Assembly (NCBI GenBank): GCA_032622095.1
Contig: CP136067.1
Span: 82,734,705 to 82,798,704, forward strand
Length of the DNA: 64,000 nt
From: Siphonodentalium dalli
Taxonomy: Eukaryota; Mollusca; Scaphopoda; Gadilida; Siphonodentaliidae
Direction: 5' to 3'
Part shown: positions 1 to 13,400 of the stretch, piece by piece
Numbering within the stretch: the stretch's first letter is position 1
Layout: each line of letters starts with the position of its first letter
Notes under the pieces: generated by a model
Told to the model about the DNA's origin: nothing
The model's database searches: none
What the model saw: the letters and a program-made list of their open reading frames with translations, nothing else
Made by a program: the position numbers and the translations under genes

Positions 1-760
1 CTCTGACGACACTTTGATTTTCCTAACAATTGAAGCACCCAATCTTGTTGCAAAAGTTATCAACGATGATTTAGAAACTTTAATGAAATGGTCGACTAAG
101 TGGCATGTCAAATTTAATACAGTGAAGACCGATTTTCTTCTGGTTTAAAGATATACCCATACATGTGTTACACCCACCTTGGTTGGCACTGTGAGATAAA
201 ATAGTGACATAAATCGACAAGCACAAACACCTTTGTCTATTGTTTTGATAACGAAGGCAGCTAGGAGATTCATATTTGCTCATTATTGGAAAAAAGCCTA
301 ATAGCGAGTACATTTGTTTCCAAAACTTAATAGAGCAAGCAGACTAGCACTTGAAAAATATAATTTTCCTTCATACGTCCTACACTGGAAATAGGCATCG
401 CCTGTCTGGGACAACGTTCCCGATTTGTTATCCTCAGACATAGAGAAAGTTCAATATGAAATGGCTAGAATTGTAACAGGAGCAACAATTAGCACAAGTA
501 AAGATCTCCTCCTAATAGGCAGGGATTGGGAATTACTCTCATCGCGACGGAAGAAAAACAAACTCTGTCTGTATTTCAAAATGATTAAAGGAACAGCACC
601 CTGCGTACTGAGAAATTGTGTACGCCCAGTTCATTCTTACGATACCGGCTATAACGTTCGTTTTAAGCACATCAGATTGCCGCCCGATATACAATTATTA
701 CATGAATAATCTGCCATCTGTGAATTGATCTAACATAATAGTCTCCCGAGTAAGGGGCCA
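1..760 (+). mobile_element. Decayed non-LTR retrotransposon (jockey/CR1-type LINE) fragment A: RT end and post-RT region
   Basis: Bases 2-148 read as the end of a reverse transcriptase: the SDDTLIFLT catalytic-strand block (SDD for the usual ADD) and ...DLETLMKWSTKWHVKFN, the usual thumb-entry motif, then a stop. About 345-709 carries the post-RT region, with TLE-ASPVWDN in two frames near 370-420 and then [14 protein letters not shown], a motif common in animal jockey/CR1 ORF2 proteins. A non-LINE insert at about 160-235 and at least one frameshift (near 390) break it. It enters from the left edge, so the 5' part may lie upstream. Confidence 0.8.
166..230 (+). repeat. Short repeat inserted in LINE fragment A (copy 1 of 2)
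   Basis: This stretch (ttacaccc...ccttgg...ggcac...gagataaaatagtgaca...) is closely similar to 1033-1096. Both copies interrupt LINE-derived sequence, suggesting a small mobile repeat or a duplicated junction. Confidence 0.6.
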
Positions 761-1100
761 CCGTTAGACGACTGGCATATTCGGAGCTGTGTAGCAGCGA
801 AGAGTCCCAAAACTAACTTGAAGGGGCCTATATCCTACCAACAGGGGTACATATAAATTGATACATTATATATTACCCAGAACATATGACTAATTGCAAT
901 AAAAGACAAAGTGTTATTATAAATGCAACCAATGACACATAACAATAAATGACAAAGGGCTATTGTGACACATATAAATGTAATCAATGACTAATCTCAA
1001 TAAATGACAACAAGTTGTATATACGCATCCCATATTACACCACCCTTGGCACCGGGAGATAAAATAGTGACAGACATTGACAAAGACAAACTCAGGCAAT
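760..1100. repeat. Spacer between two LINE fragments with short AATAAATGACAA-type repeats
   Basis: No coding signal is seen. Around 840-1010 there are several near-copies of a unit containing ataaatg-acaa and aatgacacat, then the second copy (1033-1096) of the short repeat seen at 166-230. Confidence 0.5.
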
Positions 1101-2095
1101 TTTTCAAAGTTTAAAAGAACAACACCCTCTATACTGAAACAATCGTGTATTCCTAGTTCATCCTTACGGCATCGGATATAGCTTCAGTTTCGATCACATG
1201 AGATTCCCATTCTTTGTTCCCATCTGCCATAAATGATTGGAACTGTCTACCTGTAGTACACTAATATGATTTAGAAAAAAGAAATAAACACAAGCATACG
1301 GTCCGTCGCAAATTACTATGATCACTGTAAGTGGAGCATGTCACAAGTACTGAGTTCTAGCTTAAGATTGAAGTGCATGAGTCTGAACTATGACTTATTT
1401 AGTAATCGCATTACAACGTCCCCTCTATGTCATTGTGGGGAAATAGAAACAGCACCTCACTAAGTTATTGGAATGTCCAGAATACAATGGTCCTAGGACT
1501 GAACTTCTATGCGTCATGTGAACGTTATCTTATTAAAATACCTTTGTGTGTGTATCGTTATAACTCAGTCATTGTGAGAATAGTAAAATATTTGAAAACG
1601 AAGCTATGTTCGTAACGCTGACATTTGTGCAAACTAAGGAGAGCATTGAAACCCTGCTGCACCAACTTCCATCAGATCGTCTGTTATTTCACGGCGACGG
1701 GCGCATCAACGACGCAAAAAAATAATTATATGTACATGTATATAATTGTATCCATGAAGCTCCAACTGGACTATACCCTCGCTTTACCCACACAGTCTCT
1801 ATCTCACTTTATCTTTCTCTGTCTTCTTCGCGGTGTACTTCTCGCCCTCCATATGACGAAACCGACACGGCCATTATGTACCATTAGACTATTTCCATTC
1901 CTTCCCGTCCGATCCCCTCCAATTAATCGAGAGGGGGCGCGAAACAAAAGGGGAGAAAACTTAACATAACCCTCCGGGCTTGATCGCCTTGTTGTTTAAT
2001 CAATCCATCTATTTATAGTATATTATGTTTGTTATTGTCAACACTTTTGTTAAATATTTATATATGTTATTTGGATTGGAATAAAAATAGGTTTA
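1100..2095 (+). mobile_element. Decayed LINE fragment B: post-RT region, terminal zinc-knuckle remnant and 3' UTR-like tail
   Basis: Bases 1100-1205 repeat, in degraded form, the post-RT sequence at 585-690 (TTPSILKQ against TAPCVLRN), so this is a second fragment or a duplicated segment of the same family. Bases 1425-1510 read CHCGEIETAPHY, then after a frameshift ECPEYNG, matching the CxC...H...C motif at the C-terminus of such LINEs. Multiple stops and frameshifts are present. The T-rich tail at about 1980-2095 resembles a LINE 3' UTR, but its end is not sharp. Confidence 0.7.
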
Positions 2096-4283
2096 CACTA
2101 GTTGGAATTTTCAGACCAGAAAGATGTTGTTCTTATAGTTTGATTTTTTAAGAACAAAATTAGCATATTTTACAGCATTTATCGTACTTTTTACCATTTT
2201 GGATAAAATATCGGACACAAATACAACTAATTATATCTAGACCCCTGTTGTCCACACGTCTCTGAGAATAAGTGAGTTGGAATAAATATGGTAATTTGTG
2301 CATAAAAAGGGATGTTGCGACAGGCGTTTGATGTGTTAACACCTAGTTTCGTCAAACTGTTCACCATTTGGAATGTTCAATAACCTAAGTTGAATATTTT
2401 AGGCATGAAATTCACGAATGGTGATAATTGTGGTCAACATTATGGGGTTGGATAAGCCAGACTACTTGGCACGTCTCTGAAAGTAATTTGGAACAAATTC
2501 GGTAAACTGTGCAAAATGTGGGTGCGACAACTGGAGTTGGTGTCACTGCCCCTTTCACCGATATTGGTCAAACTTTCCAACATTTGGAATTTTCAATAAC
2601 AACATAAGTTGAATAGTTTAAGCAAAAGCTGTTTGAGGTCGTCTGGATAGATTAATTTCCCAATGAGGGGAGTGCAAATGATTATATAAGATTCAATATA
2701 TGACTAACAGGTAACATTAACACCTAACATGTCTACTAGGTCAGTTATTTTGAATGTAGCGGGTAAACGATTAATTTCCGATATAGTTCCCTTTTCATTT
2801 TCGCTCGTTTCCAGTTCTTACAGTTAGTAGTATTTATATTCTGAGAATCAGTGGTATCTCGACCAGAAGCACATGACGGTGACTCATCCTTTCTTGGGAG
2901 TTGTCCCCATAGCAAAATGTTGTATAGTCCAATTTCAAATAATACGCCAAACAGTTGAGAATCACATTTGTTTAATACATAAATGCATAATTTAGGTCCA
3001 ATATGATAACATATAAATGCATAATTTAGGTAAAATGTGATTAAATAAGTCAAATATTGAATAGAACAACAACACAACGCCATACATTTGTGAACACCTA
3101 CCGAAAAATCACGTATACTCCATAATGAATGTCCAATATGATAAAATTAACTTTGATTGCAAATTTTAAATAATGCGGTTTGAATAATGTTGCAGATTGA
3201 ATAACGATATTGCTATGAATTGGTATGTGCTATAACGATATTGCTAGGAATTGGTATGTGCTATATGAACATGAGGCTGAACGACAGTAATTCCATAATT
3301 CCATGTTCTTTTGGTTTGATTGGTTTTCTGGTATTTATTTACCTGGCTTATCGTTGACTCCAATTGTGCTAAATAGAAACTAACTTATCATGTGGCACAT
3401 TGGGGGCTCCTGGAACGTCCTTATGATTAATATATTTTAATTTACTGACCAAACTCTGGTTCATGTTAGGTCGATATTGAAAGCAGGTGTTCTGGGAGAG
3501 ATATTTTGCCTGTGCTTTGCTATACAGATAAGCAGATGGCTTTACAAATTAAATTACAACTTTCCTGGACACATATTCATGCTGATAATCTGACAACCAT
3601 AGGGTGAAAATCATAAACCTAGGTATTAAATTGCTATGCATTTCCCTCATATCAATTGAACTTTAGGATATCATATCAATTGAACTTTAGGATAAAAAGT
3701 GGGTCGCAATGAGAACATTAGCCGTGAATAAACAAGTCAAGCTATGACCAGTCTGAAGATACTAGTAAAATACACCTCTGATATCAGTATGTACATCTGG
3801 CGGAAACTTGACAATGTAAGGTTACCAGCGTGACACCACACGAATGGGGGCTAAGGTAATAATTTTCTTATGAAATAATAAGTGTTATTCAGCGGATCCT
3901 AGTTACTACATACCAATTACCAATGGAACAGCCTGTTCTCTCGAAAACAGGTACATTATCTGCTTATAGTAGAACATGTTTTAGGTAGATAATCAGCTTA
4001 GAATCGCCTCATTTTGAGTAGATAATGTGCTGAAAATGAGAAGATTTTGGTCTCATTTATGGAGTCACACTGAGGCGATTCTAAGCAGATTGTGTGGGGA
4101 CATAAAACGAAATAACGATATGTCTCCATTGTCAGCTTATTTCAGAATAAAATAATCATATTATGTATATATTTCACATTATAGGTCGTTTATGTGCGTA
4201 TTTCCGCGAGGATATTTTGAATGGAAAGCTCTTTACAATGATTCGGCCAAAGTTGGTACAATGTTCCATTTTATCCATTTTAG
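2096..4283. other. Intron (upstream of exon 1), no gene seen; short tandem duplications
   Basis: I see no exon with family similarity here. Two small tandem duplications are clear: a 31-bp unit at 3201-3262 (aacgatattgct...gtgctat) and a 21-bp unit at about 3649-3692 (atatcaattgaactttagga). Imperfect direct copies of cataatttaggt also occur near 2988-3030. The exon or exons encoding the receptor N-terminus must lie farther upstream or be too divergent to recognise. Confidence 0.5.
3995..4088. repeat. Small inverted repeat (hairpin) before exon 1
   Basis: cttagaatcgcctca near 3998-4012 is matched by tgaggcgattctaag at 4071-4085, with a spacer of about 58 bp. Flanking bases (cagctta/taagcag) extend the match imperfectly. 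It is probably a MITE remnant. Confidence 0.7.
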
Positions 4284-4403
4284 GTATGGCGGCAGATCTA
4301 CATTACCTGCATGGTGTTGTGGCCTTCTTCGGTCCCGCCTGTCATCACGCCTTGGAGGCAACAGCAAGACTGGCCAACCACTGGAACAACGCAATTATAA
4401 CAG
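4284..4403 (+). CDS. Receptor guanylyl cyclase exon 1 (first visible): ectodomain lobe I
   Basis: The exon follows a tttag acceptor at 4279-4283 and ends before a GTGAGT donor at 4404. It begins with two bases of a split codon and ends with one (phase 1). It encodes residues 1-39, including [20 protein letters not shown] and ANHWN. This matches the receptor-cyclase block around the GPGC turn, which in mammalian receptors contributes to a chloride site, followed by the conserved HW motif. The ATG at 4286 is not taken as the start because the exon opens mid-codon behind an acceptor and family members have about 80 or more residues plus a signal peptide before this point. Those exons were not found in 1-4283, which is LINE remnants and apparently non-coding sequence. 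Confidence 0.9.
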
Positions 4404-7400
4404 GTGAGTCACATGTTCAGAGTTTGTGCCAATTGCCGGAGTGAGAACTGTTGGACTATTACATGTATTCCACCGTTTCTATAAATTTGTTCGATTATAT
4501 TATTTGTGATGTTCGTTTGTATGTATTCTCATTTGATTCGATTCTTCGTTGTTTAGGCTTTTTCGTAAATTCCAAAATTTTCTTTGTGTATTAATTGTAA
4601 TATGTCAAATCTGACCCTCGCGTTAAAGGGTAACATTACACTAAATCTGGTCATTTGTGGGTCCGTTTCCTTTTATACTCAACAGGATATTACAACAAAT
4701 TAATTCAGTTTCATTATAATGACCCATCGTTCATTATAATACACCATCGTCCATAGAGCATACATGTGTATTATGCACTAATCCATGGTTCAAATGCATT
4801 CATTTATTGCATATATTCTGTTGAGTATAAAAGGAGATAGTCCCAGTATTGGCCATATTTAGTGTACAGTACCCATTTAAATAATAACCATTCAAGCTCC
4901 GGTTCTTGTGAGGTATGATGAATTTAGCTTTTTTTGTTTGTTTTTTTTTTGGAGTATCTCCGTTATTTAGTCAATATACTCATTTCAAAAGGAAGTGCAT
5001 TTAGTAGTAACTAGTTGGCTCTCGTTGTCCCCTTTCCATTTAAAACCGGAGACTCATTTTGAATTATCCTAACATATAGATATTAATAATATCAAGCCTG
5101 AAGCCCCGGTAGCTAAGTCAGTAAAACACAGTGTTCGTTAATCAGTCATGAATTGGTCACCGTTGTCGATCTGGGATCTTGTCCTTGCATGTACGTGGGA
5201 TGAGTAACATGGATTGTATAATTATATGCGCATGTTAGTTACTGGCCGGGATGGGTAGTTTATACATTCAGTGTGCGGTCTTTCCCCCACCACTAAAACT
5301 GACAGCGTCTTAATACTAATTATATCTCTCATTCACGATGATGGTTGCTGAATAATGCAACGTATAAAACCCCTACTCCTACTAACCAAACTACAAACGA
5401 CTATAAACGAGATCGGCTTGTTCTGTCACACGAAATCATATATACTTCTCTGCATATGAATACGTTATATGTTCAAATAGAAATCCTAACAACATATTTT
5501 GCATATCTACATAGAAACTGTGCTACTATACAATGTATATGCATACGTAAAATTAATGTAGCACATAATATATACTGCATAGTTTTATTATATTTTTCTG
5601 TATATATCGAAGGTAGCATGTGGGTTTATTCATATGCCAGGTTAAGTGATGTGTATCTGGTATAAATATGCACAGTATGTGCGTGTATGTATGTACTTTG
5701 TAAATGAATGACATGCACCACGGATTCCGACCAAAAATTTGGTAAAACATTTTGTAGCCGATTTCCATCAAATAGGTGCCGTCTGATTCAGGGATGTGGG
5801 AAGGGGTACAAGTTGATACAACACTTATAATTGATTTGCGCCTGTCATTGGTCCAATTGAATGTCATGAACATGGCATACTGTTACTTGCAAACTTCGCA
5901 AATGTATTGTCTGTATGTGTATGTAGCCTTAACGATAGTAGAGGCAACGTCAGCCTCACCATCATATTTATAATCATCTATATCGACTGGCAAGTGTCGC
6001 TTTTTATCGATCCAGCAGGAAGAGGACTTTACTCTTTAATTGAAAAAAACCACCAATGAATTACTCAACATGACAAACACAAAGGGCGTTTACTATCAAA
6101 GACACACCTGTTGTTTTGTGATGTTGTTTTCACTCTTATGAGACTGGTGCCCTTTTGTTGTCGCTGGATTATCGTGAGAGATCAGAATTGAAGAGGGGTC
6201 CATAATTAGCCTTTGGTTTATCAAACAACGTTCCATTGAAATTAACTTTCTAAGTTTCTATAGGAACACCATAATATGTATCGAAGGTCTCCAGGTATAC
6301 CTGGATAATGGCTTTGTCTGGAATAGACCAGAACATTAAACCTTGAAATTTGCTAAACACAATGGCAATTCAAATATCGATGTTTCAAGTAGCTGCAATG
6401 TTCATAAACATGTTCAATGGCGTGCGATTGCCATGGCCGTGTCGTATTACATATTGATTGTCAAAGCGAAACTGCACAATAAAAAAAATCAATTCATGAA
6501 CGCTACCTGTGTCAGGAGTTGAAGTATCAATTTCAGTGTTTCCTTGCCATAATAAATGGATTTGACTTCATGGATGCTTGCCACCCTGCCAATGGTCTAT
6601 TTAATAGGATATGCAAAAGACGTGTATATAGAGGATCTACAACGCGTCCCCAGTTTATAGCGGAATTGACAAAACGAGTCCAGTAAATTAGGTCTGGACC
6701 AAGCCTTTGGCGAGGTCCAGACCTAATTTACTGGACGAGTTTTGTAAATTCCGCTATAAACTGGGTACGAGTTGTAGACTCTATTTATTACATGATCCAA
6801 CTCTTCGACAAACCATACTTAAATCAACAAATGGGATGCGAAATTAACGTCAGGTTCTATAAGGCATGCGATGACGTTTCATGTAACTATACGTTGTTTT
6901 CCTTCTTAAAGAAATAGTCCCAGATAAATAAAGACTCTTTGGCGTATTTAATGGCGTATATTTAATGACATAACTTTTCAAACTCTTCATTCATTATAGT
7001 TTGTTGGAAAAATAGTGGAAGCCATAGTAATTTGAGACATAACGTACGGAATGTAAACATACGACAAACTGGAAGTCATCTGGCACTATTTCCTGTTATT
7101 AAAAGAACGTTTAATATCAAAATTTATAGAATGGGTTTATTTAATGGAATAATGGTAGAAGCATGTAATAAATAGTTATAATAAAATTCCCTCTAAATTG
7201 ACAGAAATTAAAAAGAGAAAGCACCCAGATATTATAAATCTGATATAGGGACTTTAATTGTGTGGTTTAGAGATACATACATGGTGCCATCCATGTTAGG
7301 AAAGTTGCCAAGGTGGCACGACCGGAGTCAGGGACGAGGTTGAGTGAGGAGCACCAAAATTTATAAAAAACCTTTTTATCGTGGATTGCCTGCTAACTTA

Positions 7401-10400
7401 CATAACGATGTTTCCTGTGATATAATGGTGTGATTTAAATTTAAAGAGGCACCATTCGCGACTGGGTAGTATGGAGTAGGAGCACCAAAATTATTTTAAA
7501 ATGTTGGTTTAAATTTCCCAAATTGGTGGTGTCTAAGTAAGGTAAGCTCATCGCGTGCCGAGAATAATATGTGGATCATATCACAAATATAACTGCATAT
7601 AGTTGGAATAGTGTTGGATAAGTTTTAGACAAGCTGTTCAAAATAAGGTCATGCTTTCGAAGTCTTGGAAATGTATATGCATATGGTTCATTAGTCCAAG
7701 TCTTCTTGTACTAAAACCAGCTAAGATATTGGGATGGCGATGCTGGTCTTTAGTCCAAGACCGCTTGTATACCAATCCTTTGACACGACTTACGCCCACG
7801 ATCTGTGGCGGGAATTTGTGGTGTATTTTACTGGATTTACCTAGCAAATCAATATATGATGCTATATGCATCGGAAAGGCTTACATCTTATGGTCACAAT
7901 GGTGTATAATAATCTAACTTTAATGTTAAATTACACATAGAATATTCCGGTTGATTGCCACACACATCGATTTGTTTCTCTGTTTGTTTACATTTTAACC
8001 GAAAGCCGAAGTGGTCCGAATAAGTTCGGCATAATCCGCTGTTTGTTCTACTAATTCTACTTTCCGTTTCTATATATAGCGCGGGTTTTCCGAACAAAAA
8101 TAGCGAAAACCGATCGCCCGAAAGTCCAGTTTTCTATGTGCTTTCAGAACAATTCCCGCACTAAAAACTTAATGACATAATGGAGGATCAGAACGGTAGT
8201 TTTGTTGACAATTTTCGCAAGCAACTTGTCAAAATTGGAGCAAATTAGAACTCTTGTGTCTGACTTGCCATGCGTGATGTGCATTTGACATCTGTGTTGA
8301 TAAAATAATCGGAGAACCGAATCACACAGTTTCGAAATATAGTTCTTCCGTTTTAGTGGGACTTTTCAAACTTAAGGTTCATTTATGTAGTGTATTACAT
8401 TTATATCTCCAATGTTTAATTAATCTATTTATTATTTTATTTATTGACACACATAATTACGATTACAATGGAGAATTCATCGTAATTTGCGTTGTTGTCC
8501 AAAATCTACGGAATATTTTCAACGGAAAATGCCGAACGCAGTTCGCAAGGTCAACTGAGTTCGCATACTTTAAAAAATATGTAAACACTGCGGCAAATGT
8601 TTCTTTTCACATTAAATTACCGCTTTCAATTCACAACCGATGTGGGTTTCAGATAAAATAGCATGTCTTCTGCGGAAACTATCCGTTTATTGTAGCAATT
8701 GTGATATTTTATTTCATATAATTGTGGTTTTATTTGAGCGGATCACTAACGCTTAAGTCCTGTCAAAGGAATGCATGGGCCTGGAACTCGGACTAAAGAC
8801 CGGCATCTCCATCCCGATATCTTAGCCGGCTTTAGTACGAGAAGACTTGGACTAATGGTTCATGTGCTCAATATGTGATGTGCGGTAAGTGCTGCATTTA
8901 ATGTGGGCAAGGTCGGGCAACCTTGTAATCAACATATAAATGTGCACACACGAGTATGTGTCAGTTGCTTGCACACAGCTTATCGTTAATAATATGCCGA
9001 TACATGCATATATTTATTGCACCATGTTCAGCGCGCTTAGAGTTTGAACTCATACCAGCTCATAGTATACCTTCGAATGTAAAGGTGGTCATCGGAGAGA
9101 AAAACAAATCATAAGTTAGACTGTATTTGTGTTATTTTACCCCATTCACAGGCGGATTTCGAATATTACTTCTGAATCCATTCTTTGAGGAAGACATTTC
9201 TGTGACATCAGTATGGCGAAGGGATACAAGGGTTTGTCATGTTTTTATCAAAATACAGATAATTAAAACAGGCCGGTTTTAGGTTGTAAAAGATTCCAAG
9301 TGTTCCATTTGAATACGTATTCAAATTTATGCATATGTGACAAGTCGACCATGATATTTTTATAACTTCCAGGTTGTTATATTGTTCTAAGTGACACATA
9401 TAACTCTTTAGCCACGAAGGTAGCTCAAAAATCCAATATGCTACAAAAGGCTCTCAAGGCCAAGTTTCTTCCTACATTGTTCCTGGTGTGCATATACCAC
9501 ATCACATTCATATTATTTTATCTGAAGGAAGAAACATTACTGTATCAACAATAGGGATTCCGTTGAGTGAAATGATATACATTTCTCTACAGTTTGGTGT
9601 TAGGGCGACCTTTAGAATCCATCTGATATGAGCTCGCTCCTGATTTCCAAACTATAAAAATCTATTATCTCGAAAACATACAAAAATGCACTTAGGACAA
9701 GTTGGAACTCAAGTCGCGAGTTCTTGGTACCTAGGTCATCAATGGAAACCAATATTCTAATTTCTCAAATGTAGCAAAACCTCTTTTTATATTAATACAT
9801 TTTCAGATTATATGACATATGAAGAGAGAGTTTTCAATGGATAGACCCAGATGAATTCTTTGGTGAACATGTCTTGCATTTTTCTTGAATTTACGAAATA
9901 ATGTGTTGCTGGGTTTTTACGTATTATCTCAGTATTACTTTATTATTGTTTATATGCGATGTCTTTCCTTTCCACTACTTTTTTGTTTTGTCAATGTCCA
10001 TATAATAAATATCTATGATCAGAGAATGAAGAATATATACTGAATCGTGACACACCAATATAAGATGTAATTTATCATATTAATGAACATGTACAGATGC
10101 ACACCAAAATACGTTTACAGCTGTAGCCGAAATAAATATGACATTGAGTTCTTTTCACAGGTCTTGGTGACAGCGGCGATTTCAAAAATAAAACAGAATT
10201 TCCGACCTTGACGCGGTTTGCATACTGTCAATGTCGTCTGCGTAAGGTCGTTGGGAGTATATTGCGGGAGTTCGAGTGGGAGGACATCGTGTTGATTTTC
10301 GATCAAAGTGACCTTCATTCTTCCGTGCTCGGGAGCACACTCAGGGTCGGGCTAGAGAAAGGTGGCATATATCCCTTCATTTACACATACTACAGTAGTA

Positions 10401-13400
10401 ACAACCTCACGAATTACCAAGAGATGTTGAAACTAGAAGTGACACCAAGATCAAGAGGTACAATATAAGTTATCTATAACATGCAATCGTATATAACATA
10501 ATAGTATATAGCATGCAACTGTATACAACAGAGTCGTATATAACATGAAATCGTATATAACGGAATCGTATATAACAATCAACCGTATATAAAAGAATCG
10601 TATATAACATATCGCATATAAGAGAATCGTATATAACATGCAACCGTGTATAACAGAATCGTATATAACATGCAATCTTATATAAGAGAATCGTATATAG
10701 CATCACGCAACCGTATATAACAGAACCGTATATAACATGATATCGCATATAACATAATCGTATATAACATACAACCGTATATAACAGAATCGTATATAAC
10801 ATACAACCGTATATAACAGAATCGTATATAACATACAACCGTATATAACAGAATAGTATATAACATACAACCGTATATAACAGCATCGTATATAACATGC
10901 AACCGTATATAACAGAATCGTATATAACATGCAATCGTATATAACAGAATCGTATATAACATGCAACCATATATAACAGAATCGTATATAACATGAAATT
11001 GTATATAACAGAACGAACGTATTTAACAAATATAGATGCGTGACTATATTAAACGTGCCTGTGGTAATCCAAATGATAACGCTAGGCTCTTCTTTTTGCA
11101 TTGGCCAATTTTAGCTACATGTGCGTGTAACTTGTAACGTTGGTTTCTATTGCCAATGGAATTGATCGGACTCAATTGACCATTATCCTACATGTACACG
11201 GTCAAACCGTTCAGAAGTGTTGTGCTTGCCCAACGTATAGCATACACAAACTATACAGGCATCTACATCGGTATACCACAGTGAAGCACGTTATAAGTTC
11301 ACGTACGTGAACTAAACCTGGCTATTATCCACTATACAGCAAACAGCGTCGCGAAATTTTAAGAAAATTTGTATCATTTAATTTACAGTTTCACGAAACA
11401 CTACTCAGAGCACATGCCCCTGGGGGAAATACTAGATAAACCCATATATACTATATATACACTAGTGACAATGTTCATAAGTCACACCATCTATCGTATT
11501 CCTATTTATTATCAAAATCGTTCATCTCAGTCACAATATATTTCAATGTGTCTTATTGACCATGACATTTCCTTTCTTTTGGTGTATAACGCGATAGTAA
11601 TCAAACGGAGGGAAGTCGAGACATCGTATCAAAAACTAGCGAAACCTACCGACAACTGCTTCAATTGACTCGGTGAAGTTATATATAAGGCGAAATAAAA
11701 TGTTATGCCCTATAACATACATTCGTGGACTATTGGACTATAAGTGACATATTATCTGATATTATAACTAAATAATGTTTGGATATTTAATAAAAAAAAG
11801 AACACTCTCAGCCTAAGCTTTCCAACCGATGTTGTTTCCGGCATGACATTTCCAACTGTTGAAAAAATTGACAAAAAATTGGGTCAGAAGCCTCTGTCCA
11901 CATTTATGTTTAAAATCACCCTGTGTATCACTAGACATTTTATGTTTTATTTCAGTGTCAATATTAGTAGTTCCGGGTGAAGAACTTCGAAAGATTATGC
12001 TGGCTGCATACGATCTCGGATACACTAAAGGAGATTATGTGTTCATCGACATAGAGTTGTTTCCCTTTCCGGGAACTTACTGGGGTGATCACCATTGGAG
12101 GAGAGGTGACTCACGTGACGCTGACGCCAAACATGCCTACGAGTGTGTTCTGCGCATAGGCCTAAACACACCTGAAACAATTGAGTGGCATAACTTCACA
12201 GAAGAAGTAAAGTCATTGGCTGTCGAAAAATACAATTTCACATATGGTGACGAAGACGTACGTATATATATATATATATATATAAGTAAAGGCATGGTCT
12301 ACTCTGGACCCAAGTATGTTTTGTTTGTTTATTTGGGGTTTATCAGCGATATTTAGCTGATAGGCCGCACCACGGCGTCTTGAGTTTTTACATATGGAGG
12401 AAATGCCGAACAGAAGGTTATTTTTCATGGAAATAACTCCAATGGCACATAGAAACCACCGACCTATGGGAAACAACTGACAAACGTGCCCCAGATACAT
12501 GCATACGAATAGAGTTACCTTTCCTGAGAGTGGATTATAAATCAGTGCTTATTGGGATTAAAACAAGCCTCGTCATCGTTGTACGGCTTATATTGGCCTA
12601 GTGCGCCATGCATCTTACTAACCGAGCCACCGGGTCCTCCATACACAGTGAAACAACAAAACCAGACAGCTATTTGTTAAATGCATAATCGGGTCGCAAC
12701 AATATACAGTAATGCTCTATAACCTGAAAAATTACGCATAATTCTGCTGTGGTTAAAGGCACGTGCGGCCTTAATTGTCGAAAATATTAATATTTGTTCC
12801 AAACACCGTAAACAGAAAAACATTAAAACTCATACAGTTCCGTTCATATATACCATGACCATCGCGTAAACAGCATGTTATCATAAAGACCTACTATATT
12901 TTACCTAAGCAAGAGCCTGATTGTGTTACAGAAGACAGCACAATGCTACTGGCTAATCACACGCAAATGGCATAAACGCTCTTTATTAGTTCCATATCAG
13001 GTATTCACCAACAAAGAACGCTCTTTATGTTTACCATCATAATATAAACAAACACCAGAAAAGTAACTTTTTATGCTTTTGTTTACATAACAATGGTCAA
13101 ACATATGACCATAACATACTGTTTATGCGATTTTTTTTATTTGTATGCGGACAAAGTCTATCTACATTTTGATGTTCTTTCTGTTTGTGGCGGTTTTTGA
13201 CGGGTGGAGATATTTTCACAGGACACCCACCACCAAGGCCAACCGTGTCTTTAAGGAGTCGATTATTTAGAGCATCACTGTAGCAGGGGCATGCCGATTT
13301 TGACTCCGGATACGAAGATTCGACATCTACTGTATTGGATAATGTTAAGTAGTCTCCTCTTTGGTGTCGTATGCTATGACATCGATTATATTGGATAGCG

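Noticed and set aside
4163-4283. Upstream extension of exon 1 with an ATG at 4163 as the gene start
   Set aside because: It crosses a good tttag acceptor, encodes no signal peptide, and would place the start inside the ligand-binding fold.
5101-5190. Functional tRNA gene
   Set aside because: An A-box-like head is present, but the B-box is degraded and acceptor and T arms do not pair; a SINE relic fits better.
9152-9236. Exon-like stretch after ccccattcacag, reading [20 protein letters not shown]
   Set aside because: Phase would allow it after exon 1, but the direct join of exon 1 to exon 2 reproduces the family sequence, no good donor follows, and the peptide matches nothing in receptor cyclases.
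10470-11101. Long Tyr/Ile-rich minus-strand ORFs
   Set aside because: They are the stop-free translation of a 32-bp tandem repeat in all three frames.
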